Origin: Oscillospiraceae bacterium
GTDB lineage: Bacteria; Bacillota; Clostridia; Oscillospirales; Oscillospiraceae
NCBI GenBank assembly: GCA_017458065.1
Contig: JAFTGD010000010.1
Location: forward strand, 1-64,000
DNA: 64,000 nt
Direction of reading: 5' to 3'
In this document: piece by piece, positions 1-8,165 of the stretch
Numbering within the stretch: position 1 is the first letter of the stretch
Layout: every line of letters starts with the position of its first letter
Made by a program: the position numbers and the translations under genes
The notes under the pieces: model-generated
Told to the model about the DNA's origin: nothing
The model's database searches: none
The model's input: only the letters and a program-made list of their open reading frames with translations

Positions 1-168
1 ACCAAGGAAGAAACCAAGGAAGAAACCAAGGAAGAAACCAAGGAAGAAACCAAGGAAGAAACCAAGGAAGAAACCGAGGAAGAAACCAAGGAAGAAACCA
101 AGGAAGAAACCAAGGAAGAAACCAAGGAAGAAACCAAGGAAGAAACCAAGGAAGAAACCAAGGAAGAA
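1..168 (+). repeat. 12-bp tandem repeat, 14 copies
   Basis: ACCAAGGAAGAA is repeated head to tail 14 times. One copy has GAG in place of AAG. It encodes the TKEE tract and probably extends left beyond the window. Confidence 0.95.
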
Positions 169-531
169 ACCGTTGCTGCCAACCCCACCGAACAGGCTGC
201 CACTGATGAATCTGCCATGAAGGCCGCTGAGCAGGCTGCCGCCGAAGAAGCCGCCAGAAAGGCTGCTGAACAGGCTGCCGCCGAAGAGGCCGCCAGAAAG
301 GCTGCTGAACAGGCTGCCGCCGAAGAAGCCGCCAGAAAGGCTGCTGAACAGGCTGCCGCCGAAGAAGCCGCCAGAAAAGCTGCTGAGGAAGAAGCCGCAA
401 GAAAAGCTGCCGCTGAGAAGGCCGCCGCTGAGAAGGCCGCTGAACAGGCCAGAACACACTGCCCCATTGAAGGCTGTGACCAGTTCCTGGATGAAAACCA
501 CAATTGCAGCGTCCACGGTCATATTGATTAA
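1..531 (+). CDS. C-terminal part of a low-complexity repeat protein (5' end outside window)
   Basis: The reading frame is open from base 1 and stops at 529-531, so the start lies upstream. The first 56 codons are 14 copies of Thr-Lys-Glu-Glu (one copy reads Thr-Glu-Glu-Glu). A short linker follows, then four near-identical 13-residue units of the type AAEQAAAEEAARK, an Ala/Glu/Lys tail that should be helical, and a small Cys/His-rich end (CPIEGC, then CSVHGH) that could bind zinc. The extreme charge and repetition suggest a filamentous, spacer or surface-associated protein, but no function can be assigned. Tandem DNA repeats underlie the protein repeats, so copy number probably varies between strains. 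A hairpin terminator follows directly. Confidence 0.7.
   Translation, partial: TKEETKEETKEETKEETKEETKEETEEETKEETKEETKEETKEETKEETKEETKEETVAANPTEQAATDESAMKAAEQAAAEEAARKAAEQAAAEEAARKAAEQAAAEEAARKAAEQAAAEEAARKAAEEEAARKAAAEKAAAEKAAEQARTHCPIEGCDQFLDENHNCSVHGHID
223..378 (+). repeat. 39-bp tandem repeat, 4 copies
   Basis: Four consecutive 39-nt units (223-261, 262-300, 301-339, 340-378) encode the 13-residue Ala/Glu-rich motif. Differences between copies are synonymous or near-synonymous, which points to recent tandem duplication. Confidence 0.9.
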
Positions 532-542
532 CACAAGCGTAT

Positions 543-580
543 AAAAGAACTGCTCCGAGAATACTCGGGGCAGTTCTTTT
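543..580. terminator. Bidirectional intrinsic terminator
   Basis: AAAAGAACTG (543-552) pairs with CAGTTCTTTT (571-580), with further G/C pairs inside. T-rich sequence on both sides lets it serve the repeat-protein gene and the convergent gene ending at 591. Confidence 0.85.
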
Positions 581-590
581 ATATATTCCA

Positions 591-1673
591 TTATTCTGAT
601 TTGTGTTTCCGTTCCCAACGCTTGCGCTGACGAACGCGGATGGCTTCTTCTGTTTGATCTTTTAGCTTTGGCAGGATCTCGTCTTCCATCCGGCCTTTCC
701 AGATCTTTCCGTACTGTACAGCCAGCACGGCAAACAAAATGACCAGATAGAGCAGGGCCAACGTCCCGATCAGGCAGCAGAGGCTGGCCCAATCCTCCGT
801 TCGCCTTGCAGCGTTCTCCCAGTAGGGCAGGACCGCGCCAGTCGTCTGTGCGCCGCGGGAGCCAAAGCTGAGTACCTGATCGATCATCTTGCCGTAATCG
901 TAGCGCGTCGTGTTGCAAAGGATCTCACCCTTGCCAATCGGGAACTTCTCTTTCGCTACATTCAGCGCAAAGTTTTTCACCGGATCCGCCATAACAAATT
1001 CATAGCAGTTGATCTTTGCATTTTCGTCCAGCTGCAGAAGCCCGTCATAGCTTATATAAAGATCCAGGCTGTCACTGTTGGCCTTTTTGCTGGCAAAGTC
1101 CGTCTCCTGCTTCACAACACCGGCAACAACAAACGGAACACCATTGAGCTTCATGCTCATCCCTGCAAGATCCGTACCGCCAAAGAGCATCCACGCAACC
1201 TCTTCGCTGAGCAGAATGCGATCCTGCATCAGGTCCGACTGACGAATATAGTCCCCGCTCAAGAGCTGAAGCGGATGAAAGTCGAAGAAGTCGCCGCCCA
1301 CCGCGATGACCGAAGCCTCGCCTCTCCCGTGTTCTCCGGAAGTGTAGAGCTTGGTCGAGGTGCTCCAGGCATCCAGCATCAGCGTCTGGTCGCCGCTGAT
1401 GTCCAGGGATGCCTCCTTCAGCTTCTTCATTGCTTCGCTGCGGAAACCCGCCACTTCAAGCAGACCGATCTGCTCATCAGATGGAAGGAAACATGAGATC
1501 TGGCTGAACGGCAGCTCTCCATCGCCCTGCCAGCGTTTTGCTTCCTGCTGGGAGTCCAGCAACCCGGCAAGCCATCTCCAGGCGCCGAAGCAGAGGACGG
1601 CCAGCACGAGGATACCCCCGCACACCGAAAACAGGATTAGCCGCTGCCGTTTCGGTTTTTTCTTCTTTTGCAT
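591..1673 (-). CDS. MacB-periplasmic-core-like membrane protein
   Basis: This 360-residue protein has a basic N-terminus, a membrane segment at about residues 13-34, a long extracytoplasmic region and a second membrane segment near residues 300-322 with a basic tail. The middle (ILLSEEVAWMLFGG, then GMSMKLNGVPFVVAGVV) resembles the periplasmic core of MacB/FtsX-type ABC permeases. It lacks the three additional FtsX membrane helices, so it is not a complete permease. It begins one base after the stop of the membrane-fusion protein gene with no obvious ribosome site of its own, which suggests translational coupling. It may form an efflux or envelope assembly with that protein; the ATPase is not in the window. 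Confidence 0.6.
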   Translation of the reverse strand: MQKKKKPKRQRLILFSVCGGILVLAVLCFGAWRWLAGLLDSQQEAKRWQGDGELPFSQISCFLPSDEQIGLLEVAGFRSEAMKKLKEASLDISGDQTLMLDAWSTSTKLYTSGEHGRGEASVIAVGGDFFDFHPLQLLSGDYIRQSDLMQDRILLSEEVAWMLFGGTDLAGMSMKLNGVPFVVAGVVKQETDFASKKANSDSLDLYISYDGLLQLDENAKINCYEFVMADPVKNFALNVAKEKFPIGKGEILCNTTRYDYGKMIDQVLSFGSRGAQTTGAVLPYWENAARRTEDWASLCCLIGTLALLYLVILFAVLAVQYGKIWKGRMEDEILPKLKDQTEEAIRVRQRKRWERKHKSE

Positions 1674-1674
1674 G

Positions 1675-4233
1675 TCAGGAATTGGCCAAACGGACCAAGT
1701 CGCCGTTCTTGATCGGGGCGCTGCTGGTCGTGATGACGTAATCGCCGAAACTGAGATCGGCGCTCAGCGCGGAGTTGGAGTCATCGCTGGCCAGAACCTC
1801 CACCGGAACGCGTCTTGCAATATACCGGTTCCCTAGCGGCGAACTCTTCGACTCAACCTTCAGGACGAAGGTGCCGTTCGAGTCTGTACGGACCGCGCTG
1901 CTGGGGATGATAATGTCGTAGTTTGCACTCTTCTGTCCTACTGAGAGCGTCAGCTCCGAACCGGCCGTCACATTGCCGCTGAGGTCAAAGGTCAACAGCT
2001 TATTGGTCTGCGGGTTCTTTTGGTCCACCTTGATGGAGGTCAGCGTTGCGACAATCTCGGTCCCCCAGTAGAAGTTGGATACCGTCGCAGTGTCGCCCGG
2101 GCGCAGGCGGTTGGCCTGATCATTGGTCACCGAGAAGGACAGGCTATAGCCCATGTCAGGTGCTTCGATCGTAGCGATAATGTCGTCTTTCTGCTTGGTG
2201 TCCCCAGGAGCCGCATCAATAGTCTGGATCGTACCGGAGACTCGGGCCAGGATCTGGGCTTCCTCCCCGCCGGTCAGATCGGCCAGTTTCTGTTTGGCTT
2301 TTTCAATCTGCTGCCAGGTATCCGCCAAGTCGATATTGTATCCGGCAATAGTGTTTTGGTTGCTGGATATCTTATCGTTAAGACTCTGCTTTGCGGAAAG
2401 ATATGCCTCTTCAGCATACTCACGATTCGACTTAGCAGTTTTATATGCTTCACTCTGTTGAGTATTACTGTCAAGTGTCAGAACTTCTACTGCTGTCTTC
2501 CATTTTTCAACTTCCCTAACCGCCGCCTCATATGCTTCCCTCGCTTCGGTAAGGGCGGAGTCATACCAAATAGCATCTATAGATGATTGAAGATTCTGAT
2601 AATCATCCAAAGCTGAATTCAGCATCACAAGTTGTGACTTTCTATAGTCTAATTCATCATAAGAAGTACTCGGCGATGGCTCTGGCTTGTTTTCATTCCC
2701 TCCACTGCTTTCACCATCATCCGAAGTAGCACTTCCTATAATTATTGTATTATCATGTATATCATAATAGTTTCCGCCAAAATTATCTTCTTCTCCTTTT
2801 CCTTCTCCAGTTTTCGATAAATCTGGGGAGTTGAACATTAATCCATCCGTATTATCTTGTTCGTTTTTTTCTTTATATTCAGGCTCAAACTCAGTTTGCT
2901 CCTCTTCAGGCTCATCTTCACCCTGAATTATCTCTGCCTTATACACCGCCTGATAATCTGCATCTTCTGTCACAGCTGTAATAGATGGAGACCATCTCTC
3001 AAATGTGTATATGTTTAATCCATCAGATTCTTTGCTTGGTTCATCATGAATAGGCATTTCACCATACTGATAGCTTGTAGAATCAATTTCAATGCCATCT
3101 TCATCCAGCCAAGTAATCGTATATTTTTTTAAACTTTCAGAGAAAACCGCTTGGTATACGGCATCTCCAGTAACATTATTTATGGTTGGATCCCATCTTT
3201 CAAATGAATATTCCTTCCCTTCAGCAGGATATGATTTACTTGGCTCTTCATGCTCTGGAGTTTCTCCATAATATAATGTTTCTTGATCTATGATGCTTCC
3301 ATCATCATTTTTCCATGTAATTGTGAACTTCTGAGGCTCAGTGTTTTGTTCTGTATCTTCTCCTGTTACCGGACTTGTTAATTCATTGATTCTGTGCTGG
3401 ACAAATGTGATCTGTCGATTAATTACATCTTCCCCGCTTAAAAACCCATTCCCATCTTTATAATCATATTTATATAGCTGAGTTGCAATTAGGTTTTTAC
3501 CCTCATATTTCTTTTCTGTCTCAACATATTCTCCATAATGGAAGCCCTCAATATGGTATGGCATACTGTTGCTATAAAGCTCTTCTAAAATACCTTTTTG
3601 TCTCCGTTGTAAATCTTCTAAAGTCTCTTCTGTGTTGGTAGCTTTTGCATTTGACATAGCAACATTATAAGCTTGCCCCGCTGCTGTCTTTGCTTTTTCT
3701 GCAGCTTCTAATGCATCTTTTGCATTTGCAAGTTGCACAGAATTTAGAGCTGCCAGCTGGGCTGCCCTCAAGGCGGCTTCCTCCGCAATCACAGCTTCCC
3801 GATAGGCGTCTTCCAAGTGGCTAAGCCTGTTATAATCCGCTCCATAACTGAATTCCGGCATGGTCGCTGCGGTTCTGTTATAGCTGGTTTGGAGCTGACG
3901 CAGCTTGTCCTCCGCCGCCTCGATGTCTTCGCTGCTGCCTTCGCCGAGGGTGAAGAGCACGTCGCCCGCTTCCACCTGTTCGCCGACCTTGACCAGAACG
4001 CTGCGGATCACACGGGTCTTTTCCATCTTGACCTGAGTGTTGCTGTTGGCGATGACGGTACCGGTACCTCGCACGCGCGCGACAATACTCCCGTCCGTGA
4101 CCCCCTGGGTCGCGACTTCGGGCAGGCTCCGGTTCATGATGGTATTGGAGAAGAAGGTGAGCACCAGAAGCACCACAAGGAAGATGATCGCGGCGTTCTT
4201 AACCCATTCTCTGTTTCTTGGTTTCTCTTGCAT
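1675..4233 (-). CDS. HlyD/RND-type membrane fusion protein with inserted InlB B-repeats
   Basis: This 852-residue periplasmic-adaptor-type protein has an N-terminal anchor (about 13-29) and split biotinyl-lipoyl halves (about 50-100 and 655-690). Two coiled-coil arms (about 103-220 and 535-655) and a C-terminal beta-barrel follow. The tip of the hairpin is replaced by a long insert with two tandem InlB/Listeria-Bacteroides-type repeats (about 302-364 and 370-432; FTITW...FERW...Y.AVF pattern) and an acidic, Ser/Gly-rich linker. The insert and flanking coiled-coil DNA (about 2330-3740) is visibly AT-richer than the two ends, as if acquired separately. The ribosome site AAAGGAG precedes the ATG at 4233. 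It likely couples an inner-membrane transporter to the cell surface; the cargo is unknown. Confidence 0.75.
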   Translation of the reverse strand: MQEKPRNREWVKNAAIIFLVVLLVLTFFSNTIMNRSLPEVATQGVTDGSIVARVRGTGTVIANSNTQVKMEKTRVIRSVLVKVGEQVEAGDVLFTLGEGSSEDIEAAEDKLRQLQTSYNRTAATMPEFSYGADYNRLSHLEDAYREAVIAEEAALRAAQLAALNSVQLANAKDALEAAEKAKTAAGQAYNVAMSNAKATNTEETLEDLQRRQKGILEELYSNSMPYHIEGFHYGEYVETEKKYEGKNLIATQLYKYDYKDGNGFLSGEDVINRQITFVQHRINELTSPVTGEDTEQNTEPQKFTITWKNDDGSIIDQETLYYGETPEHEEPSKSYPAEGKEYSFERWDPTINNVTGDAVYQAVFSESLKKYTITWLDEDGIEIDSTSYQYGEMPIHDEPSKESDGLNIYTFERWSPSITAVTEDADYQAVYKAEIIQGEDEPEEEQTEFEPEYKEKNEQDNTDGLMFNSPDLSKTGEGKGEEDNFGGNYYDIHDNTIIIGSATSDDGESSGGNENKPEPSPSTSYDELDYRKSQLVMLNSALDDYQNLQSSIDAIWYDSALTEAREAYEAAVREVEKWKTAVEVLTLDSNTQQSEAYKTAKSNREYAEEAYLSAKQSLNDKISSNQNTIAGYNIDLADTWQQIEKAKQKLADLTGGEEAQILARVSGTIQTIDAAPGDTKQKDDIIATIEAPDMGYSLSFSVTNDQANRLRPGDTATVSNFYWGTEIVATLTSIKVDQKNPQTNKLLTFDLSGNVTAGSELTLSVGQKSANYDIIIPSSAVRTDSNGTFVLKVESKSSPLGNRYIARRVPVEVLASDDSNSALSADLSFGDYVITTSSAPIKNGDLVRLANS

Positions 4234-4276
4234 TCGAGTATGCTCCTTTGAATATCGGGCTGTACCCGTTACTCGG

Positions 4277-4295
4277 CCGGGAACCTCGTTCCCGG
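4277..4295 (-). other. Intercistronic hairpin
   Basis: An 8-bp GC-rich stem (4277-4284 with 4288-4295) lies between the second permease and the membrane-fusion protein. There is no U-tract, so it may stabilise mRNA or attenuate rather than terminate. Confidence 0.45.
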
Positions 4296-4339
4296 GATTG
4301 ATTGACTTAATGCCCCGTGAGTTATGAGGCTTATATCGT

Positions 4340-5215
4340 TTAACCCTTCACACTGCCGGAATTGGCGATGCCCTCCACCAGATACTCCTCGCCGTGGAGG
4401 AAGAGCAGCAGAGACGGGATCATATACACCGTCGCCATCGCAAAGGCGAGACCGATTTCCCCTTTGTTGATCTGGGAGAGGAACACGGAGAGCGGCTGCG
4501 CATCGGCGTCCTGCAGCAGAATAAGCGGCTGTTCCACCATGTTCCAGTAGTCGATAAACACCAGGATCGCGATGGAATACAGCGCCGAGCGGCATTCCGG
4601 AAGGCAGATCTTTGTGAAAATATCCCACTCGCCCGCGCCGTCCACCTTCGCGGCCTCAATCAGTGAATAGGGGATCCGCCGCATGAACTTGGTCAGCAGA
4701 AAGACCGAGAAGGGCGCGAACATCCCCGGCAGAATGATGCTCCATCTGGTGTTCAGTATACCAAGCCAGCTGCTGACCAGATAGTTTGGTACCAGCGTCA
4801 CCTGATAGGGCATCAGCATCAGGATCACGTAGAAGAAAAAGATGCCACTGCGGATTTTCCCTCTCCAGCGTGTGAAGCTGTAAGCCGCGACCGAAGCCAC
4901 CGCTACCTGTAAAAGCACGATCGGGACCACCAGCAGGATGCTGTTCCAGAGCTTCAGCAAATAGTCCGGCGACTTGATCAGCCCGGTGATATACTGCGAC
5001 AGCGTGACCTTGTCCGGGATGAACTTGAGGTTCACTGTTTTGGAGACATAGCCGCCGGTCGTGGTGTCGAAGATCATGCCGTAGTTTGCCTTGATCTCCG
5101 CTTCCGACATAAAGGAATTGGTGATCGTCAGCACTGTCGGAAGCAGGAAAAGCACCGCAAAAACAAGGCACAGCAGGAACATGACGCCCCGGGAAAAATA
5201 GCGTTTCTTCCTCAT
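4340..5215 (-). CDS. Carbohydrate ABC transporter permease (MalG-like)
   Basis: This 291-residue CUT1-type inner-membrane permease has six predicted membrane helices. The cytoplasmic EAA loop reads SLIEAAKVDGAGEWDIFTKI (about residues 180-200) and would contact the transporter ATPase. The C-terminus (EEYLVEGIANSGSVKG) matches the usual MalG-type ending. Its start overlaps the stop of the upstream permease by four bases (ATGA), so the two are translationally coupled. No solute-binding protein or ATPase gene lies in this operon within the window; a shared MsmK-like ATPase encoded elsewhere is common in such bacteria. The substrate cannot be told from sequence. Confidence 0.85.
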   Translation of the reverse strand: MRKKRYFSRGVMFLLCLVFAVLFLLPTVLTITNSFMSEAEIKANYGMIFDTTTGGYVSKTVNLKFIPDKVTLSQYITGLIKSPDYLLKLWNSILLVVPIVLLQVAVASVAAYSFTRWRGKIRSGIFFFYVILMLMPYQVTLVPNYLVSSWLGILNTRWSIILPGMFAPFSVFLLTKFMRRIPYSLIEAAKVDGAGEWDIFTKICLPECRSALYSIAILVFIDYWNMVEQPLILLQDADAQPLSVFLSQINKGEIGLAFAMATVYMIPSLLLFLHGEEYLVEGIANSGSVKG

Positions 5216-6141
5216 CCCTCCACGTCCTTTCCGAACCAGTCTTCCACCTTGAAGAGCAGTGCGATCAGTACCACCATCACGACGGCCATCACGACAGCCG
5301 CGGCGGAAAGCTTCTGGTAATCGAGCGAGCGGAAGGTGTTGTTCATGAAGTGCTGCAGCATGTAGAGCTTCTCATAGGGATAGTCGCCGGAGAGGAGATA
5401 GACCTCCCGGAAAACCTTGAAGGAATTGATCAGCGACAGGATCGTCACAAACAGCACCGTCGGGGAGAGATAACGCAATTTGATTTCAAAAAACTTATAA
5501 GTCTCGGACGCGCCTTCCACATCCGCCACTTCCAGCAATTCCTTCGGGATGTTGGCAAGGCCTGCCATGAACAGGATCATGTTGTAGCCAAGGTTTTTCC
5601 ACAGGAAGAGGATCATAACCACCCACTGGCAGTAATCGCTCTGCAGCCAGTCGATCTTGTCCGTGCCAAACAGCATCAAAAACTCGTTTATGGTGCCGTT
5701 GTAGTTGAACAGCACCTGCCAGATCAGCACAACAGAAGCCACCGGCACCATCATCGGGCTCAGGAAAAAAGTCCGAAACTGGCTCTTCATCGGGATCCGT
5801 GCCTCCAGCATCAGCGCCAGCACGATCGCCAGTACCACCGCGAGCGGCACCGCAATCACCGAAAAATGCAGCGTGTTCCGCGCTGCCATCAGAAAAGCGG
5901 AGTTTTGAAACAGCCTGACAAAATTCTGGATCCCGATAAAGTTTTTGGATCCGACTCCGTCAATCAGAGAATAGTAAACCACAACGCCGAAAGGAATGAT
6001 GAAGAATACGCCCACGCCCAGCAGGCTCGGCGAGAGGAAGCAGAGGCTCTGCGCAAAGTCCTGCCGGCGCATCCGCCGCCGTTCCCTTCTGCGCTGCGCA
6101 TCTATCTGCGCGCTCTGGTTTTGCTTCCTTTTTTTCATCAA
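5212..6141 (-). CDS. Carbohydrate ABC transporter permease (MalF-like)
   Basis: This 309-residue CUT1 permease has an Arg/Lys-rich N-terminal tail, a first membrane helix near residues 35-55 and five more helices. The EAA-type loop reads ELLEVADVEGASE. Two adjacent ATG codons (6141 and 6138) follow an AAGGAAA ribosome site; the first is used here. It heads a four-gene leftward unit: permease, permease, membrane-fusion protein, MacB-core-like protein. A sigma-A-type promoter with an embedded inverted repeat lies upstream. Pairing sugar permeases with an adaptor protein suggests import and surface processing are linked, but that is inference. Confidence 0.85.
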   Translation of the reverse strand: MMKKRKQNQSAQIDAQRRRERRRMRRQDFAQSLCFLSPSLLGVGVFFIIPFGVVVYYSLIDGVGSKNFIGIQNFVRLFQNSAFLMAARNTLHFSVIAVPLAVVLAIVLALMLEARIPMKSQFRTFFLSPMMVPVASVVLIWQVLFNYNGTINEFLMLFGTDKIDWLQSDYCQWVVMILFLWKNLGYNMILFMAGLANIPKELLEVADVEGASETYKFFEIKLRYLSPTVLFVTILSLINSFKVFREVYLLSGDYPYEKLYMLQHFMNNTFRSLDYQKLSAAAVVMAVVMVVLIALLFKVEDWFGKDVEG

Positions 6142-6202
6142 TTGTTTCCTTTTTGCCGGTATTCTGACGATTTTCGTAACTTTTATCCCGTTTTCTTACG
6201 AC

Positions 6203-6241
6203 AGTATACACCACACCGCGCCTGAAAACAAGCGCGGTGTG
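6203..6241 (-). promoter_or_regulatory. Promoter with overlapping operator-like inverted repeat
   Basis: On the minus strand TTGTTT (6226-6231) and TATACT (6203-6208) are 17 bp apart. An inverted repeat CACACCGCGC / GCGCGGTGTG (6212-6221 and 6232-6241) covers the -35 element and spacer, a typical repressor position. It could also act as a terminator for the gene ending at 6301, but there is no U-tract. Confidence 0.6.
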
Positions 6242-6300
6242 TGAAAGTTAAGAAATATTTCAGTCGCTGCAGTTTGAGGAATCGGGCATTCGTTCCCGCT

Positions 6301-7608
6301 TCACCCGCTCATGCGCTCGCAGTAGGCCTTGTACTCTTTTTTGGTCATGGCAGGCTTGTATCCCGCGATGTATTCTTTTGCGCCCTTGGCCCCGTCCTTC
6401 AGCAGACGGTAAGCGAGCAGCGCCATCATCTTCGCGGGTACAATGTGCGCAACGACCGGGTCGGTGACGGCGTAATCCACCGAATGGAGCGCCCCTGTGC
6501 TGCCGCCGAAGGTGAAGTTCATCACCGGCATGACCGAGCAGAGATCGCCCACATCCGTGCTGGCTGTGTTGCAGACTCCTGCAGGGATGCTTTTCACATT
6601 CAGCCCCTCTCCGAGGAGCGCCGCGGTCTCCTCCATCAGCGTGTTGGGCAGTATCTCCGGGCAAGGCATGTAGCCCTGGGCGTTCTGGATCTCACAGGTG
6701 CAGCCGATGGCCAGCGCTCCGCCCTGGAAGCAGCGGTCCACCTTTTCGCTGACCTCTTCGATCACCTTCTGGGTGTTCGCCCGGACCATCATATCCACGA
6801 TGACCTCGCTGGGCACCACGTTGATCGCCTGTCCGCCCTCCCGGATGTACGGATGCACACGGATGCAGTCCTTCTCCCGGAAGGTCTCGCGGATCATCCC
6901 CAGCGCGGACATGCCGAGGCAGGCCGCGTTCAGGGCGTTTGCTCCCTCGTGCGGCGCGGCAGCAGCGTGGGCCGCCTTCCCGTGCATAATCACCGTCTTG
7001 CCGATAAAGCCGGTGCAGGAGCTGTTGCCGAGCATGAGGTCCGCTCCGCCCTCCCGGTCGACCATCAGGGAGTGGGTCGTGACGGCCATGTCGATATCGT
7101 CCATATCACCCCGGCGCAGCAGCTCGCACTTTCCGCCGCCGCAGTGGACATCGTGCTCCCGTCGCACTTCTTCCCGCACCGACGCAGCCTGGAACTCTTC
7201 CGCCGGAACCGCATAGAAGGTCGCCGTCCCGTCGAGCGCCGCCGCGACCTCCGGGTCCGTGAGGGCCAGCGCCGCCCCCAGCATGCACACCATCTGCGCA
7301 TAATGGCCGCAGGAGTGGGCATAGCCTTTGTTCGCCGCCGGGTGGTCCGGGCAGGCCAGTCCGTCCAGCTCGCCGATCAGTGCGACGTTCGGTCCCTGCC
7401 CATTACCGACAGAGGCTCTCAGTCCCGTTATGGCAAGCCCCGTCTTCGGTTCCAGCCCAAGCTTTTTCAGATACTTTGCCGCGATGTCCGCGGTGCGGTA
7501 CTCGTGGTATCCCTGCTCGGCGTGATGGAAGATGTCCTCCGCCATGGCCTGCAGTTCATCCGCGTGGGTGTCAATAATCTCTATGATTCTTTTTTCAATC
7601 TGATCCAT
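6301..7608 (-). CDS. M20 family amidohydrolase (AbgB-like)
   Basis: This 435-residue zinc metallopeptidase of the M20D amidohydrolase group has IGELDGL and AHSCGHYAQM in place of the more usual RADIDALP and HACGHDxH. In this it is closer to p-aminobenzoyl-glutamate hydrolase subunit B than to its two neighbours. The central lid domain (MLGNSSCTGFIGKTVIMHGKA...) is typical of the family. It is last in an operon headed by an AbgT transporter, so it may hydrolyse an imported N-acyl or p-aminobenzoyl amino acid. The substrate remains unproven. Confidence 0.8.
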   Translation of the reverse strand: MDQIEKRIIEIIDTHADELQAMAEDIFHHAEQGYHEYRTADIAAKYLKKLGLEPKTGLAITGLRASVGNGQGPNVALIGELDGLACPDHPAANKGYAHSCGHYAQMVCMLGAALALTDPEVAAALDGTATFYAVPAEEFQAASVREEVRREHDVHCGGGKCELLRRGDMDDIDMAVTTHSLMVDREGGADLMLGNSSCTGFIGKTVIMHGKAAHAAAAPHEGANALNAACLGMSALGMIRETFREKDCIRVHPYIREGGQAINVVPSEVIVDMMVRANTQKVIEEVSEKVDRCFQGGALAIGCTCEIQNAQGYMPCPEILPNTLMEETAALLGEGLNVKSIPAGVCNTASTDVGDLCSVMPVMNFTFGGSTGALHSVDYAVTDPVVAHIVPAKMMALLAYRLLKDGAKGAKEYIAGYKPAMTKKEYKAYCERMSG

Positions 7609-7631
7609 TGATTTTACCGTTTCCTTTTCTC

Positions 7632-8165
7632 TTACATCATGGCCTCGGTGATCAGCGACAGGAACTTGGCGATCAGCCAGGTTGCCGCTGTCCCGAGGAC
7701 GATGATCTTCAGGATATCCACAGTCTCAAACCGCCGGTGTCCGGAGAACTTGGGCCCCGCGATCCAGACGCAGAAGATCAGCGCCAGCATGCCCATTGTC
7801 GCCATCGGGCTGAGGCTCACGTCTCCCGCGCGCAGGGCCACGATCTCCGCCACCACCAGCATTACCAGCATCAGCAGTGTCAGCTGCAGCTCCACGATCC
7901 GCTGGACACGTCCCGGCGTCTCTCTGCCGCGCCGCTCGCCCAGACACAGCAGCGCTCCCGCAAGGATGCAGCAGGAGCTGACGCCCGAGAGCACCGCCGC
8001 GACGGAAGCGAGCTGCTCCCCTTTACCCAGCGCACCCAGCAGGCCGCCCAGGCCCCAGAGGACGGTCGAACCCACCGTGACATAGAGCCAGAACGCCGCC
8101 TGATTCTTCGGCTTCTTCAGCCGGAATGTTCCCTTTTCACCGGGGGACTTATTCTGCGTGCTCAT
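7632..8165 (-). CDS. Small multi-pass membrane protein of unknown function
   Basis: This 177-residue protein has a Lys-rich N-terminus and about four hydrophobic helices (about 27-47, 55-75, 90-113 and 150-175). No family was recognised. Its start overlaps the end of the upstream amidohydrolase by 17 bases, and a second amidohydrolase begins 24 bases after its stop, so it is embedded in the abgT operon. It could assist the transporter or anchor the hydrolases; both ideas are inference. Confidence 0.65.
   Translation of the reverse strand: MSTQNKSPGEKGTFRLKKPKNQAAFWLYVTVGSTVLWGLGGLLGALGKGEQLASVAAVLSGVSSCCILAGALLCLGERRGRETPGRVQRIVELQLTLLMLVMLVVAEIVALRAGDVSLSPMATMGMLALIFCVWIAGPKFSGHRRFETVDILKIIVLGTAATWLIAKFLSLITEAMM

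Noticed and set aside
1-168. Possible CRISPR array
   Set aside because: The 12-bp units are contiguous, without spacers, and in frame with a coding sequence.
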